Source: Megalonaias nervosa
Lineage: Eukaryota; Mollusca; Bivalvia; Unionida; Unionidae
DNA: 64,000 bases
Direction of reading: 5' to 3'
Assembly: GCA_016617855.1 (NCBI GenBank)
Contig: JAECUM010001931.1
Span: 43,977-107,976, forward strand
The notes under the pieces: model-generated
Told to the model about the DNA's origin: nothing
Seen by the model: only the letters and a program-made list of their open reading frames with translations
Database searches by the model: none
Program-made: the position numbers and the translations under genes
Part shown: piece after piece, positions 46,816 to 58,405 of the stretch
Position numbering within the stretch: position 1 is the first letter of the stretch
Layout: every line of letters starts with the position of its first letter

Positions 46816-47084
46816 AGCTTTTTAAGAACCCACCTGATCGACCAACCCGATGGGAAAAAAACCCAAACTAGCAAACAAGTTTATTATTAATATTATTATT
46901 AACAATTGTAAAAACCAGTGTTTATACATCCTATGCAATCTACAGGTATTCTTAATATCTTAAAATAGAATGTATACCTGTGTACAAAAATTAGCTATGT
47001 AATATCTTCTTTATAGTTAATCACTACAATTTACAGTCATGAACAAAAATTACAAAAATATGTATATGGATAACAGTTGTTACT

Positions 47085-47560
47085 CCACCTTGATGAATAA
47101 TCTTGTCAACATGGGGATTTTACCAGAAGACATATTATGATCTCAGGTTGGTCCTAAATGATAATGGTTCTAAGCTTACATCCAGTATGGCTGCCATGAC
47201 AACCACTTAAAAAATCTTTTTATCACTACTACTTCTCTGTGGATTGTCACATTGACATGGGTTTTCCAAATGACTTCCAATGATTTCATTTTGGCCTAAA
47301 ATGAAAATGGAACCAGTCTTAGATCCAATATGGCTATCACAGCAACCAATTTGAAAATATTTTTATCACTTAATAATATTAAAGATGGTTTCAGCACTTA
47401 ACAGTTAAAATGAAGAAATAATTTCATCTTGGATTTGTGGAAATTCTTTTTGACCATCATAATGTAGATCCCTTTGATGGGAATCTTGTTTAATGTATTG
47501 CAAAAATCTCCTGCAGTCTGCTATTGTTGCTCACACAAACACTGAAGGCTGTTAGCTTGC
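47085..47560 (+). repeat. Dispersed repeat family, two units and tail
   Basis: ggttggtcctaaatgataat, ccagtatggctgccatgaca and ttggcctaaaatgaaaatgg are the family words. The tail from 47385 matches 2255-2390. No ORF. Confidence 0.65.
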
Positions 47561-48120
47561 TATGTCACCCAGTTGCTCATAGCAAAGAAGTTGAGTTAGC
47601 TGTTGTTTAAAAATTCAGTGAACTTTTACAGATTGTCCAGAAACATGAATGTTTTTGAGAAAAATAATGATGAACTAGAAAATGCAGCCACTGACTTGTT
47701 GGAAATGAAGGATTTACTCTGAGCCCTATAACAAAAGTTTCTGGGGGCAGAGAATGTAGTAGAAAATCACACAGAAAAGAATTAAATGTGTAACAGTTTT
47801 TCTGTTTGTTTCCAGCATGGTTAAATTTCTGTAATTTCTTAATGTATTGAATTGATGTTGTCATTATCACTTCTTTAAGCTGTGGAAAGTTTGTCAGAAA
47901 AATCAGGGACGAACAAATTCTTTGAAAGGTCTTTAAATATGTGTTCTGGTTGGCGAGTACCATTTGCATTTAATTTTAATACTCTTATGTGATGAAAGAA
48001 ATATTTCCAAACATTGTTCTACAATTGAAAACAAGATCATAGTCAAAAGGGATGTGAAATAAAAAGTTTCAGTATACAGGAACATATAGGTTAGTTTTGA
48101 AAAGTATCCTTGATATAGCA
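47561..48120. other. Intron DNA with a 120-codon minus-strand ORF
   Basis: The minus-strand frame 47607-47969 is open, but no domain is recognised and no splice context supports it. Not called as a gene. Confidence 0.35.
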
Positions 48121-48135
48121 GTTGAATACTTACTC

Positions 48136-48178
<43 letters not shown>
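48136..48178. repeat. (GT)n/(TA)n microsatellite
   Basis: GT run of about nine units passing into TATA repeats. Confidence 0.9.
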
Positions 48179-48179
<1 letters not shown>

Positions 48180-48193
48180 GAATATATGTATAT

Positions 48194-48257
48194 GTATCAA
48201 TGATATACCACGAGATGTATAAATTTTTCATTCAAACGAGTGGTATATCATTGATAC
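48194..48257. repeat. Perfect 18-bp inverted repeat with 28-nt loop
   Basis: gtatcaatgatataccac at 48194-48211 pairs exactly with 48240-48257. Both arms lie directly after the GT/TA microsatellite. It could be a small foldback or a MITE end pair. Confidence 0.85.
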
Positions 48258-48759
48258 AGCGTACATACTGTACATATATTTTATTTATATCACATACAAA
48301 TACATATATTTGCCCTTTGAACGGAGTTCAGATTTACTACAGGCAGCCGTGTATTGACATAGTGAATTAACTCCTCACATCCCAGAGTGTGTCCGCTACA
48401 AAATGTAGTTCTCTGCCGTAGTGGCTATTTACAATCACCTCTGCTTATTGATAAGTTGATTGTTTTCTTTTCTTGGTTTCTATTTTTCTCCACATTGATT
48501 AAATTAATATAATACACACTTATGATTTAAACATGAAAGATGGTTTTAATAATAAAAGTAGCGCAGTAGCAACACTTGGATAGCTACACCATTCAAATGA
48601 ACGCAATGCCATTCACCTTCAGGCGCATGGAAATTAATGTGGAATAGAAACTAAGCCAACTGACGAACCAACAAGAGGTAATTAAAAATATTTTAATATA
48701 TTTACAGTTGATCTAAGTCATTATTCTGCTTTAGCAACAGTACAACCGACCCACAAACA

Positions 48760-48761
<2 letters not shown>
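48258..48761. other. Intron DNA, nothing recognised
   Basis: No gene or repeat recognised. Confidence 0.35.

Positions 48762-48836
<75 letters not shown>
48762..48836. repeat. (TC)n microsatellite, 75 bp
   Basis: Pure CT run of about 37 units, the longest in the window. Confidence 0.97.
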
Positions 48837-48839
<3 letters not shown>

Positions 48840-49514
48840 CTTTGGTCAGTTTGACTTAACTTTTACCATCATTCATAAGTCCAGAGATATTGTCAGAAAA
48901 TCCTCTACGTTGGCCATTTCATAGACTTTAGCCCGTATCCTGCTACGATGGTCAAGAGAGATAGAGAGAGAGACCTTTGGACATTTTAATATTTAAATAA
49001 TAATAATCGATTTTTTAGAACATCATGGTATGTTTAAGAAAAAAAAACCAAAAAAAAAACCACATAACATTAAATATATCACAGTATGTGTGCCACGTAA
49101 CGGAGGAATTTACTGGTTTGCAACATTGTATCATTGATAAACACTGTTGATAAATCCCAAGGAAAGTGCACACGTATCATTACGACGAACCATATTCTTG
49201 TAGGTTACTTGGTGTAATTTCTATTTCAAGGTTTTAATCCAGCCCAAATTCCTTTTCTCTCTCATTCCACATTTCTGCGCAGTTTGTCCGTTATGCTTGA
49301 GAGGGGAGGGAGAACAGAAAGCAGAAAGGATTGTGATGAAAATGTGTACCATATTAAATTAATTTAGAAAACGGGGATTATTAATACTTTTCATCATTAT
49401 TTTTCATACGTCACTAGTGACTAATTTGTGGAAATTGATCATTGATCTAGAATCAACTGCAGACGCTCGCGAGAATGTTTATATATGCGTATTATTGCGC
49501 CATGGGTGGATCAC
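48837..49514. other. Intron DNA, nothing recognised
   Basis: Slightly more CpG than its surroundings (49430-49500). Contains a short (GA)n at 48957-48972. No gene. Confidence 0.35.
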
Positions 49515-49549
49515 AATTTGATATACCAATAGTATTGGTATATCAAATT
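49515..49549. repeat. Perfect 16-bp palindrome, 3-nt loop
   Basis: aatttgatataccaat at 49515-49530, loop agt, and the exact complement at 49534-49549. It shares the word gatatacca with the inverted repeat at 48194, so both may belong to one family. Confidence 0.9.
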
Positions 49550-49604
49550 GCTTTATACCAACACTTTAAATGCATATTAATTTTTAATGTATGTGGTATA
49601 AATA

Positions 49605-49606
<2 letters not shown>

Positions 49607-49647
<41 letters not shown>
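49607..49647. repeat. (TA)n microsatellite
   Basis: Pure TA run of about 20 units. Confidence 0.96.
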
Positions 49648-49649
<2 letters not shown>

Positions 49650-50982
49650 TGCTTGTTAGTTGTGTTCAGTTTTAATTTAAGAGGATTTATTTGTTTAAAT
49701 TATTCATTGGAATTACACAGTACTTATTTACTTGAGACTAAATCGCTATTTTGGAAGTGTCTGCTAATGATGTTATTGTAAACAAAAAGTTGTTTCTCAA
49801 TATGGCCTCTTTTTGTATGATTTTGGCACAACAATAATAATAATAAACAGGTAACAGTGTTTGTTATCTTTTTCAACAAAGCGTGATGGAGACAAATGCC
49901 TGGGTAAGTGCCAAGGCCAAGTTTAGAGCTTGTGGAAATTCAGTTGTTTGTTGGGTTTTTTTCACATTGATTATTGCCTTTAGGCTGTTGCTATTATGTC
50001 TAACAAATATATGTGTCAAATGAAATGTACAGCGTACTAACGCTGAGGGTACAGCTGATTATAGTAAACATGCTACTCTTTATTAGTGCATTTTATTGCA
50101 GTAAATTGGAAATGCATTTATGTGGATTGTTGTGCTACTTAAATCTTACAATATTAGAAATCTATGTTGTTTTGCCAGTGTCATGCTGAATGTATTGATA
50201 ATACATTGCAAAGGTGATATATTCTCAAACTCCCAATGTACGTATAAACAGGTGGTTGCTATAAGAGTCTATTTATAACTCTGCAGATTTGACTAATTTT
50301 GCTGGAAAATACCATGATCAATTAAAGGAACTGAATATGTATTTTGTTGAATTTTTACATAGAATTCTAATTAGGCAATGACCTATATTTACATACATCG
50401 TAGAAGATTATGTAATTTAGGTTAATTACTGTTTTGTAAAGTCCACTATAGCGAAGTTCCGCCTACTTTTGTCATGACTTGTGCCAAATGTAAATATTGG
50501 TGCATGTGAGGTTGCCCCAGGTGAAGAAATTAAGAAATCAGTGCTTGTACCCTAGAAGATAAATTAGATGCTAGAACTGTGATCACAAACTTATAAGTAG
50601 ATTTTATTACCTGAGAAATAGCAATTTCAGTGGAAAAACATAACCACTATGTATGCATGTCATATTGATAATGAAGATAGCATACAGATCATATGCAGTA
50701 TACAACCAGCAAATGCTAGTTTATGTCAAGGCAACAAATACTGGATATCGATCTTGTTTACTTCCTTCCAGAATGCGTCCAGAGCTAATAAATGTACATC
50801 AACATTCAGTTACCCATCATTTGAGATTAATGTAGGTTACTTCTTTGGTTTGATTGAGATGATTTTTCATTTTCTTCATTAGCAACCTATGTCATGAAAT
50901 TGGGTTTATCATCAGACTTTCTGTGTCAAAATTTTTAAAAACACATGAACAGTCCTTTTAATTTATTTTTCGTCCTTTTCAG
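49648..50982. other. End of the 10.2-kb intron, nothing recognised
   Basis: AT-rich; ends with the acceptor cgtccttttcag. Confidence 0.5.
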
Positions 50983-51068
50983 AGACTGTGCGTGCCTTTA
51001 CTCATGTGATAAACCAAGGTTGGGCGTTGTACTGGGGAACCTCAAGATGGAATCCTGCAGAAATCATG
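50983..51068 (+). CDS. KCNAB: Kv-beta (KCNAB) internal exon e, 86 nt
   Basis: Encodes [20 protein letters not shown] and then RWNPAEIM, after a Glu split with exon d. The vertebrate segment is [20 protein letters not shown] plus RW..EIM. The Ser-Arg of WGTSRW are NADP(H)-contacting residues in the known Kv-beta structure and are kept. The acceptor is cgtccttttcag and the donor is gtaaatct; the exon ends on a codon boundary (ATG/). Confidence 0.97.
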
Positions 51069-52450
51069 GTAAATCTTGGAGCTTGATTTTACTGGATGGG
51101 ACCAATAAGTTGTAGTCTGACCACACTTTGACAACTTTTTCCCAATCACAGGATTCTTATTACTTTTGTTTTGTAGTAAAAATTGCACCTGATTATGTAT
51201 TTTGCACTAAACATAATTGTTCAGAAGTACATTTAGATGTTGTTTCAATTTTTTAAAAAATTGTTTCCACTAATATTTACATACATATATTTGTCATATC
51301 AGAATTAATTATAATTAATGTTTGAAAGGTTCATTGTGAATTTTTTACTTAAGTGGTCATTGAAATTTTTGTCATCCCATCTACTTCCTCCCCTCCCTTC
51401 CCTGATATTTCCAGCTTTTGAATGTTTGATATACATGATGTATTCTAGATACTAATACAACCTTATATCTATACTGACTGAACTGGTTTTATGATATATG
51501 AATTATCATATACATAATGAAAGAAAATCTAGATATAATGAGGGAACAGTATCTTTACACAACACAGTAACCTTCAACATCTCTGCAGGTATTTGTTTTC
51601 AACTACCAGCTTAATGAACAGTTGACCCCAGTAACCTGCTAAGTCTACAAGATGAATTCAGCACACAGAAGATGGGGCTAAATATGAGTTGCCTGAGAAT
51701 TTCCAAGCAAATTAATCTTCTTGCAATTTTTGTTCCTTTTTCCTTGTTTCCTTTTCTAATCCTGCAGTATTAAAATTAGTTTGCATTCCAAACTGTAAAA
51801 GAAATATCTTAAAGTGCTTGCTTCAACTAATCAGGTCATTCTTAGCACCCATCTCCACTTTGTACTGTTTTGTGACTCCTGCATTCACATTTAACATTCT
51901 ACTTTGAAACGTATATGTCGGTGACTGTTGTTTTTTAAAGGCTGTACAGTAGCGCTTTATTTTGGAGAATTTGTTTTTGAAACCTGTTGCAACTTTACTT
52001 TTTATAGCTTTCTTTGAAATTAATGAAACATGATTGATTATTTTAACATTTTAAATGACTGATTATCCATTTGAAAAGAGTTCTGTAAAATATATTTTTA
52101 AAATTGTAATTGATTTTTAACACATTGAAAAGGATAGTCATTCCATGTTTAATATAAAAATATAATAAAATTCAGCACTTATTATATTTTGGTTTGGAGA
52201 GCTTTAATACCTCAGAGTCTGTGGCATACTGTTTTTGTCTGTTACTAAAAATATTTGTTTATTCTTCTTCAGATAATAAGAAAATTTCTTTATTTGGCTC
52301 TTGAGGCCTTTTGACCTTGAAAGGCCAGTCAAAATTTGAAAAGGGATGTAACTTAATGAAGATTTCTACTAGTGTTTTTGTTTGCATTGGAGTCAGTTTC
52401 TAAATAAACAGTGAATCCCAACATTGAATGATACAATCCCGTGCTATTTG
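51069..52450. other. Intron start, AT-rich, nothing recognised
   Basis: No ORF, transposon or tandem array recognised over 1.4 kb. Confidence 0.4.
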
Positions 52451-52454
52451 ATAG

Positions 52455-52540
52455 TTGTTTGGTATGGGTTTAATGCCATTTTTCAGTACATGATAGGCTA
52501 TACATGGTGGCTAGTATATTTGGTGGCAGGTGAACCCTTT
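52455..52540 (-). mobile_element. SINE tail fragment (TGTTGT-tail family)
   Basis: ggtatgggtttaatgccatt, ttttcagtacatgataggct and ggtggctagtatatttggtg match the left part of the SINE at 42145-42210. The head is missing. It abuts DIRS element C. Confidence 0.65.
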
Positions 52541-52647
52541 ATCAGCATTAGAATGTGGCACAGATAGAAACAACCAAGCTCAGCATACAGAGAAGTTCAG
52601 ACTTTAATGTTTCCTTTGATTGCACTCCCAGATCACATTAATGTGAA

Positions 52648-52770
52648 GATTATAAGCCCTACTATTTCCAAATCCCTTCATCCCAAAGACAAAAATTCAA
52701 CTTTTCTGTCTATAAAAATATAGAAAAAGGGCAATAACTCTTGCCCATTACCTCCCCTTGCTTACCAAAG
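52648..52770 (+). repeat. Left inverted terminal repeat of element C
   Basis: It pairs with 56231-56338 through ctataaaaatatag, gggcaataactcttgcccat and tacctcccc. Identity by eye is roughly 75-80%, so the element is old. Confidence 0.8.
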
Positions 52771-53689
52771 GTTATGCTCGTTTAAGTTTCTATTTGTGAA
52801 ATGAAAAAATGTTCACTTCACCCCCAAAAACCAAGTGGGTATTCTGCTATTTTCATTCCATACATGGAAGATTTTGTCATTTTGAGATTTATTTTTTTAA
52901 TTTAATTTTGACCATTATTATATGAATTTTTTTCACCAATTTTAACTTAGTTTCTGCTCTATGACCACATGGCTACATTGTATTTGAACTTATTGAAGTT
53001 CACGTTAATGTGCACACTATTCATTTATCACCCCTGGTATAGCATGCGTCTCTCTTGATCTGTACTGTCTGACCACACCTCAGTTCAGATGCCTCTTGGT
53101 TGCCAACTGTACAATCCAGCCATCTGACTCTCGATTCATATCATTCAGCTGCACCTCAGTTTTGATGCCATCTTGACTGCCATATGTACAGTCCAGCCAT
53201 CTGGCTCTTGATCCATACTGTTCAGTGATGATATGGTTTCTTATACATATCCAATGCTTCGACAAGTTGAGCCATGGAACACTAATATTAACAGGATTTT
53301 ATTGATAGATCCTTTCATCTGTCTAACATTACCATTACTCTGGCAGTTCAGCCATCTGCATTGCCATCCATATGCATAACCCTCATACTGGCTGTTTTTA
53401 TTTTTGACAAGTTGTCAGTACTGATTTGGTGACTACATCCTGTGGATACAGCTAGCCATTTACTCACGTCTTAACCTCATGGATGATACATTGAGAGTAT
53501 TAGAGATGTCAGCTATGCTTTATCAATGCCTCTGGGAATGTATTATATGGATATAAATTTTGATCACAACAAAGATGACATGCACAGTGAATGTGGGGAT
53601 AAACCTGGTGTTCAAGCTCTGTTCATGCAATAGGGCAGATTGAGTATAATTTTAAGGTGACAGTTAAATTTATGGGGTGTTGCTGAACT

Positions 53690-54845
53690 CCACCACCCCA
53701 CTTCTACACCAGCATAAAAGGGTTATGGCCTCAGTTGTTTTTTGACAAAGATGAAATCTTCCCCTCCTCCTATCTTTCCCACAATTGGGAAAAATCTTGG
53801 AATTTGCTGAGAGTCTATCTGCCAAGACCAGTGACCTTGGCAGTTTCAATGCCTTTTTTTATTTTGACAGTCAGCTTCCAGTGTTCATTGCAGTCTGACT
53901 GGTATAAGACCCATACTGATGCCTTCATTACAGATCCCCCAGCATTAGACAAGAACTATGCTGCAGTAAGTCTTACTTTGCCTGCTTCTATACAGTGGGT
54001 GGAGATATTCTGAACACGACCTCAAAGCTCATTTGCAATGTAGTGGCCCTGCCTTCATTGATAGTTTAGGCGTATCTAGTGATTTTTCAGGCTTGCAAAC
54101 AAGGCAGTCAGTGCACATCCCTCCCTGATCCTGCAAGCCTCTCTTTGGATTGACGCTGCTGTTTGGTGGCAAGTTACAGAACTTGTGGAGGCAGGCAACC
54201 CAAGAACTGCCCCTTTATCTCTCTTTGCAGCAAGCATCACCTTATACATCATCTCCAATTCACCCTCATTGAAGTGATGACTGGAGACAAGAAGAAACAA
54301 GATTGTTTGCTGCTCATTCCAGAAGCTAGCTGTGATCCCAATCTTGTGCATGAAGACAATCGGGTAATATTTTCTGAGACAGTCCTATCAAAGGGATAAG
54401 AAACAAAATTGTTCTAACCCCCCCCCCCACTGCCTCCTCTCTCTTGCTGTTGACTTGTGTCTCTGACCATCACAGACAACTATCCTGTAGGCATCTGACT
54501 CAGCTGGATGATCCATATTGTCTCAGAGGGTCTTATTATTTCTCACTCACCTCACCCTAGTATGTATTCTCCACCATCGTGTGGTCTGAATCATCATCTT
54601 CACAGAATCCATTTCCAACACAAAATGGATCACAATCTCGGAGTTCCTGCAACTCTTCAGTTGGTTCTTGAGACAGTGGTGGATCTTATCCCACTAGGTT
54701 GCCACTACACGTGCCTGTTGCAGGTGACCTTGCTGTCTCAAGGGCATCACACTTGCATGCCATTCAATTACAGGAGAAGTGTAAAAAGTGAGTATCATTC
54801 CTGGACCATTGATGCAACCAAGGTTGTTGTACAAATATCTCTTGA
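53690..54845 (+). pseudogene. gag/RT-derived remnant of element C
   Basis: Open stretches at 53735-54013, 54163-54399 and 54508-54849 lie in different frames. Only weak family resemblance is visible, for example NHHLHRIHFQHKM near the start of the RT and a TLQLVLE stretch. No polymerase Y-x-D-D is recognisable. Assignment rests mainly on position between the left terminal repeat and the clear RNase H/linker. Confidence 0.5.
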
Positions 54846-54849
54846 GTAG

Positions 54850-55432
54850 CCACACACAGATGTGTCCATGTGTACAGACACCAACACCTGGTTGAGCAAC
54901 CAATCGGTGATTGGACTTTGACACTGTCAGTGACCAGCGGGGTCCAGATGACACAAGTCTCTACGTCAATCTCTTGGAGATGCAAGCTTTTAATTTTGGT
55001 GCAGCCATCTTCAGAGCAAGTGGAGATCATCATATCAGACAACTTGGTGGTGTTGACATTCCTTCTCAAACAGAGCAGTACCAAATCACTTGAACTCTGC
55101 ATTTTGGTCTGGGAATTTTGCCATTGGTACACACAATGTGACATCGACAACCAGAGCAGATATATTCCTGGCAGACTCGATGTCTTGGTTGATTCCCTGT
55201 CAAGGAGAGGACATATTCTCCATTCAGAATGGTCCTTACATCAGTTGGTCTGTCATCAGCTTTGCCTGCAGTGGGGGCGTCCGATGAAAAGTCTTTCTGC
55301 AACCAAGTGGAATCTCAAATTTCCATCCTTCATTTTCCTGGTACCAGATCACTGGCTTGACTTGTTGATGCTTCTTCTCTCAGTTTGGATGGTCTGTGGG
55401 CCCTTTCCTATCCTCCAACAATCTTAGTTTTA
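54850..55432 (+). pseudogene. RNase H and linker remnant of element C
   Basis: NLLEMQAFNFGA (54969-55000) is the RNase H Glu helix; in another frame IPGRLDVLVDSLSRRG and then ILHSEWSLHQLVCHQLC give the last RNase H Asp motif and the following linker. Next come LQWGRPM and, in a shifted frame, a DGLWALSYPPTILVLKVIQK stretch leading to the recombinase. At least three frames are required. Confidence 0.75.
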
Positions 55433-56205
55433 AAGGTCATACAGAAATTGAGATGCCAGAAGAGCAAAATGATTCTGATTGTCCTTCTCCACAAGGACAA
55501 ATCCTGGATCAATGACTTTCTTGATCTAGTGATAGATTTACCCAGGAAGATCCCAACCAGGCAGAATCTTTCAAACAGCCTCAAACCCACATGTTCCATC
55601 ATTGTCCAGAATGTATTCTCCTTCACGCTTGGCTCTTTTCTGGAGAGCCTTTTAACAAAAACAATTAAAACCTTCAGACATGAAAAGAATCACAACAGCT
55701 AGAAGGCCCTCCACTTTAAAGGCTTATGAAGGGAAGTGCCATGTTTTCAGGAACTGGTGCAAAGTCAGTGTGCAATCAAAAGTCATCATGCATCCTCTCT
55801 CTTTTGCTGACACATCCCAAGAGACTTTCAAATAGGACCTGGTATGTGTGGTTATCTGAAGCAGACTGTTAACCAGTTCTTGGAGCTCAAAGATGCCTCT
55901 TTCTCCAAGTTAAACATGTGAAGGAGAGCAAAACCCCTCAAACACTTTCATTGTGACTGAAGTAGGTAATATGTATGGCATATGCTGACAAATTGCAAGA
56001 ACAGAATTGTCTCGGGAAGATCTCTGCTCATGAAATAAGAGCATTGCCTTTGACCATAATTTCTGTATCAAAGATATCACTGAGGCAGTTGTTTGGCATG
56101 CACAGTCAACCTTCTTCAGTTTTTATTTTTGAATCTTCACTTCAGAATGTCACACTGGATCTGGTGGGCCCAGTCTCAGTCACTCAATTGACATGAGCAC
56201 AACCT
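55432..56205 (+). pseudogene. Tyrosine recombinase remnant of element C
   Basis: A segment at 55698-55800 gives RRPSTLKAYEGKCHVFRNWC, the core-binding N-terminal part. After a broken middle, 55975-56196 is open and contains SAHEIRAL, an intact H-x-x-R box (His and Arg are catalytic in active enzymes). The frame ends DLVGPVSVTQLT, as is usual at the end of these recombinases. The Tyr nucleophile region (FIFESSLQNVTLDL) has no Tyr at the expected place, so the enzyme is dead or the residue is mutated. Confidence 0.72.
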
Positions 56206-56230
56206 ACTTATGAACACCACCAGAACGCAG

Positions 56231-56338
56231 CAAGGGTAGGTAATGGGCAAGATTTATTGCCCTTGTCTATATTTTATAGACAAAAAAGACAAATTTTCAT
56301 CTTGGGGAGGGCTGGATTTGGGAGGTAGTAGGGATTAC
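56231..56338 (+). repeat. Right inverted terminal repeat of element C
   Basis: Complement of 52648-52770: gtaatgggcaagatttattg, cccttgtctatattttatag and gggctggatttgggaggtag. It lies about 30 bp after the recombinase stop. Confidence 0.8.
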
Positions 56339-56446
56339 CACTAGAAGAATCACATGTATGATTATATATTTGGAGGGGGTGGGCTAGCATGCCAAATTTA
56401 CCCTCGAATTCATATGCTGCTGTAGCCATCTATCTTTAACAGTTCA

Positions 56447-56450
<4 letters not shown>

Positions 56451-56499
<49 letters not shown>
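56451..56499. repeat. (TC)n microsatellite
   Basis: Pure CT run of about 24 units. Confidence 0.97.
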
Positions 56500-56501
<2 letters not shown>

Positions 56502-56835
56502 GAATGTGAGGATTCTGTAAATCATATTTTCAGTTGCTGTTTAGGTGATAACTAAAATGATTTTATACTCTGCAATAATGAAACTGCACACGCACTTGTT
56601 TAGCTCCCTTCTGTAATCCATCTCTTTTCACTATTTGTTCCCACTGTCTCTCTGTCATTTTCACCATTTATTTTACATCGTGTCCCAATTGTGGCTAATT
56701 GAAAATAATGAAATTAACTTTTAGCTGCAGCTCATTATCCTTCAGTGCTTCACTGCACATAACCCACTACCTCACTCCCTCTTAACGTTGTGATTTAAAA
56801 CTCTGTTTCGTATTTCTTTTTATATTCCTGTAAAT

Positions 56836-58405
56836 ATGCTTCATTTCAAGTGTCTTACTTTCCAAAGGATTGGTGTATAAAAATACTTATACCTCTGCAT
56901 AGAAATAGAGACAAATGTAGCCCAAATAATTATAGAAGGATTAGTCTGCTACCTGTACTAAATAAGGTTTTCACTTCGATCTTAAACAAGAGGATTATAG
57001 AATTATCTGAACCCAATTTTTACATGGTGATCTACAAGTTTCAGAGAAGAATATAGCAATATAGATAAGATATTTGTTTTACATGCACTCATGTGGAAAT
57101 ATCTTTGAAAATGCAGTGGTAGATTCTGTTGTACATTCATATATTTTGAGAAGACATTTGTTAGATTAAATAGATATGTTGTATGGCAGAAATGTCAAAA
57201 ATTGAAATGAACAGTAATGTGGTAAATATAATTAAAGCAGTATAGATATAAAAACTTGTGTTAGGACCACAAAAAGACAAACAGATGCCTTCATTTGCCC
57301 TTTTGGTGTATGTCAAGGTTCCTTTCTGTCACCATTACTCTTCTGTATTTTTATATGACTTTCAAAGTACAAAATGACATTAATACTGTTTGTTTTTGCT
57401 ATATGCTGTTATTTAGTTATTCTTGCTGAAACACCATCTGAAATGCAGCATTTACTTAATTGACCTGAATCTTATTGTGATGAATGGAGACTTAAGTTTT
57501 TTTGGACAAAACAAATGCTATTGTTTTATGTAAAGGAAGGTACCTTTGAAGCACAAAAAATGGTATTTGGGAATCACAAGTTAAAAGTGCCTTCGTAATG
57601 TAAGTATCGAGGGCTGTTATTCTTTCCAAAAGCGGTATTTAGTATAAATGCCAAAACTTCCTGCCGGAACAAGCAGTAAGGTATTATTCTCAGATAAAGG
57701 CAAGTTGATTAGGTTTGGAAAATTGTCAGTAGACATAATGTTTAACAATTTTTTACTAAGATACTGTCTGTTCTGTCCTAAAATTTGGGACTTCATTGAT
57801 GTGTTTGATATTTAGAAAATACATACAAATTATTGTAAATATATATTGAAACTTGCAGAACCTTCAGCAAACAGTTTTGCTGTGGGTGAATTAGGTGAGA
57901 AAGTCTTATATCAGTATACATTATGAAGTCAATACAAAGCTTGTTAAAAAATACTAAAAATGTCTAAGTAGACCTCTAGAAATTTGTTTTATTATGCAAC
58001 TACAATGGTCACAAGCATCAGGTTGTATGATATTGACTTGTGAAATCATATACTCATATAATTATGCTTGTTGAGAATTTGTTGAAGCAAAGATAATGAA
58101 TTGAATTGAATTAAGTATACAAATTAATTAAGTTGGACTTTAGCCAAGAACCATATCTAGATATTATGAAAAGCCATTTTATCTTAGATTCTTTTGCAAG
58201 CTTAGAGGCAATTATCGGAATGTTAGGGTCAGTATGTGTAGATACGATCACTCTCCATACCACGAAAGTCTGTTTTGTTATAGTGACATTGAAATGGAAT
58301 ACCACTTTGTTTGCGGGTGTAGAGCTATTAAACAGCTTCATAAACTGTATTTACCTAAATATCTTTGCTAAACATCAAAGGATAAGTTTTTATCTTTAAA
58401 AAAAA
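56836..58405 (+). mobile_element. Decayed non-LTR retrotransposon (LINE) fragment
   Basis: Plus-strand RT motifs in order: FPKDWCIKILIPLHRN and NNYRRISLLPVLNKVFTSIL (56860-57000); a GRFCCTFIYFEKTF stretch, the first Asp motif with Asp changed to Tyr (57115-57170); CPFGVCQGSFLSPLLFCIFI (57296-57355); the place of the Y-A-D-D motif near 57390 reads AICCYLVI; then a WRLKFF stretch (57485). The C-terminal open segment 58133-58399 follows. Many stops. The clade is not assigned. There is no endonuclease part, so the copy is 5'-truncated, as is usual for LINEs. Confidence 0.75.

Larger units (their letters stand above)
45838..46840 (-). mobile_element. Ty3/gypsy relic with integrase before reverse transcriptase (Gmr1-like)
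   Basis: Read on the minus strand from 46840 down: an integrase C-terminus with LRYDKTTRERSFQLGDKILA and the GPY-type stretch QARYYGPYTV (46790-46630), then a linker, then the RT N-terminal motif VKQHPYRMNPLE (about 46290-46250), then a jump to the RT catalytic strand YINDVIIFS (46222-46196) and FLGHIVGHGHVKPV (46090-46040). The order IN-RT is reversed from ordinary Ty3/gypsy and is that of the Gmr1 group. Most of RT is deleted and stops are present. The 3' side (45850-45930) matches the 923-bp LTR-like repeats. Confidence 0.82.
52640..56340 (+). mobile_element. DIRS-like retrotransposon C (different lineage from A/B)
   Basis: Bounded by inverted terminal repeats: 52648-52770 (gccctactatttccaaatcc .. 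gggcaataactcttgcccat) and its complement at 56231-56338. Inside, on the plus strand, are RNase H/linker (54850-55430) and tyrosine recombinase (55430-56200) remnants; the 5' part (53690-54800) is gag/RT-derived but poorly readable. Linker words such as IPGRLDVLVDSLSRRG are typical of DIRS-like elements. Protein similarity to A/B is low, so it is a separate family. Confidence 0.8.

Noticed and set aside
47607..47969. 120-codon minus-strand ORF as a gene
   Set aside because: No domain, no splice or promoter context, and amino acid composition consistent with random AT-rich sequence.
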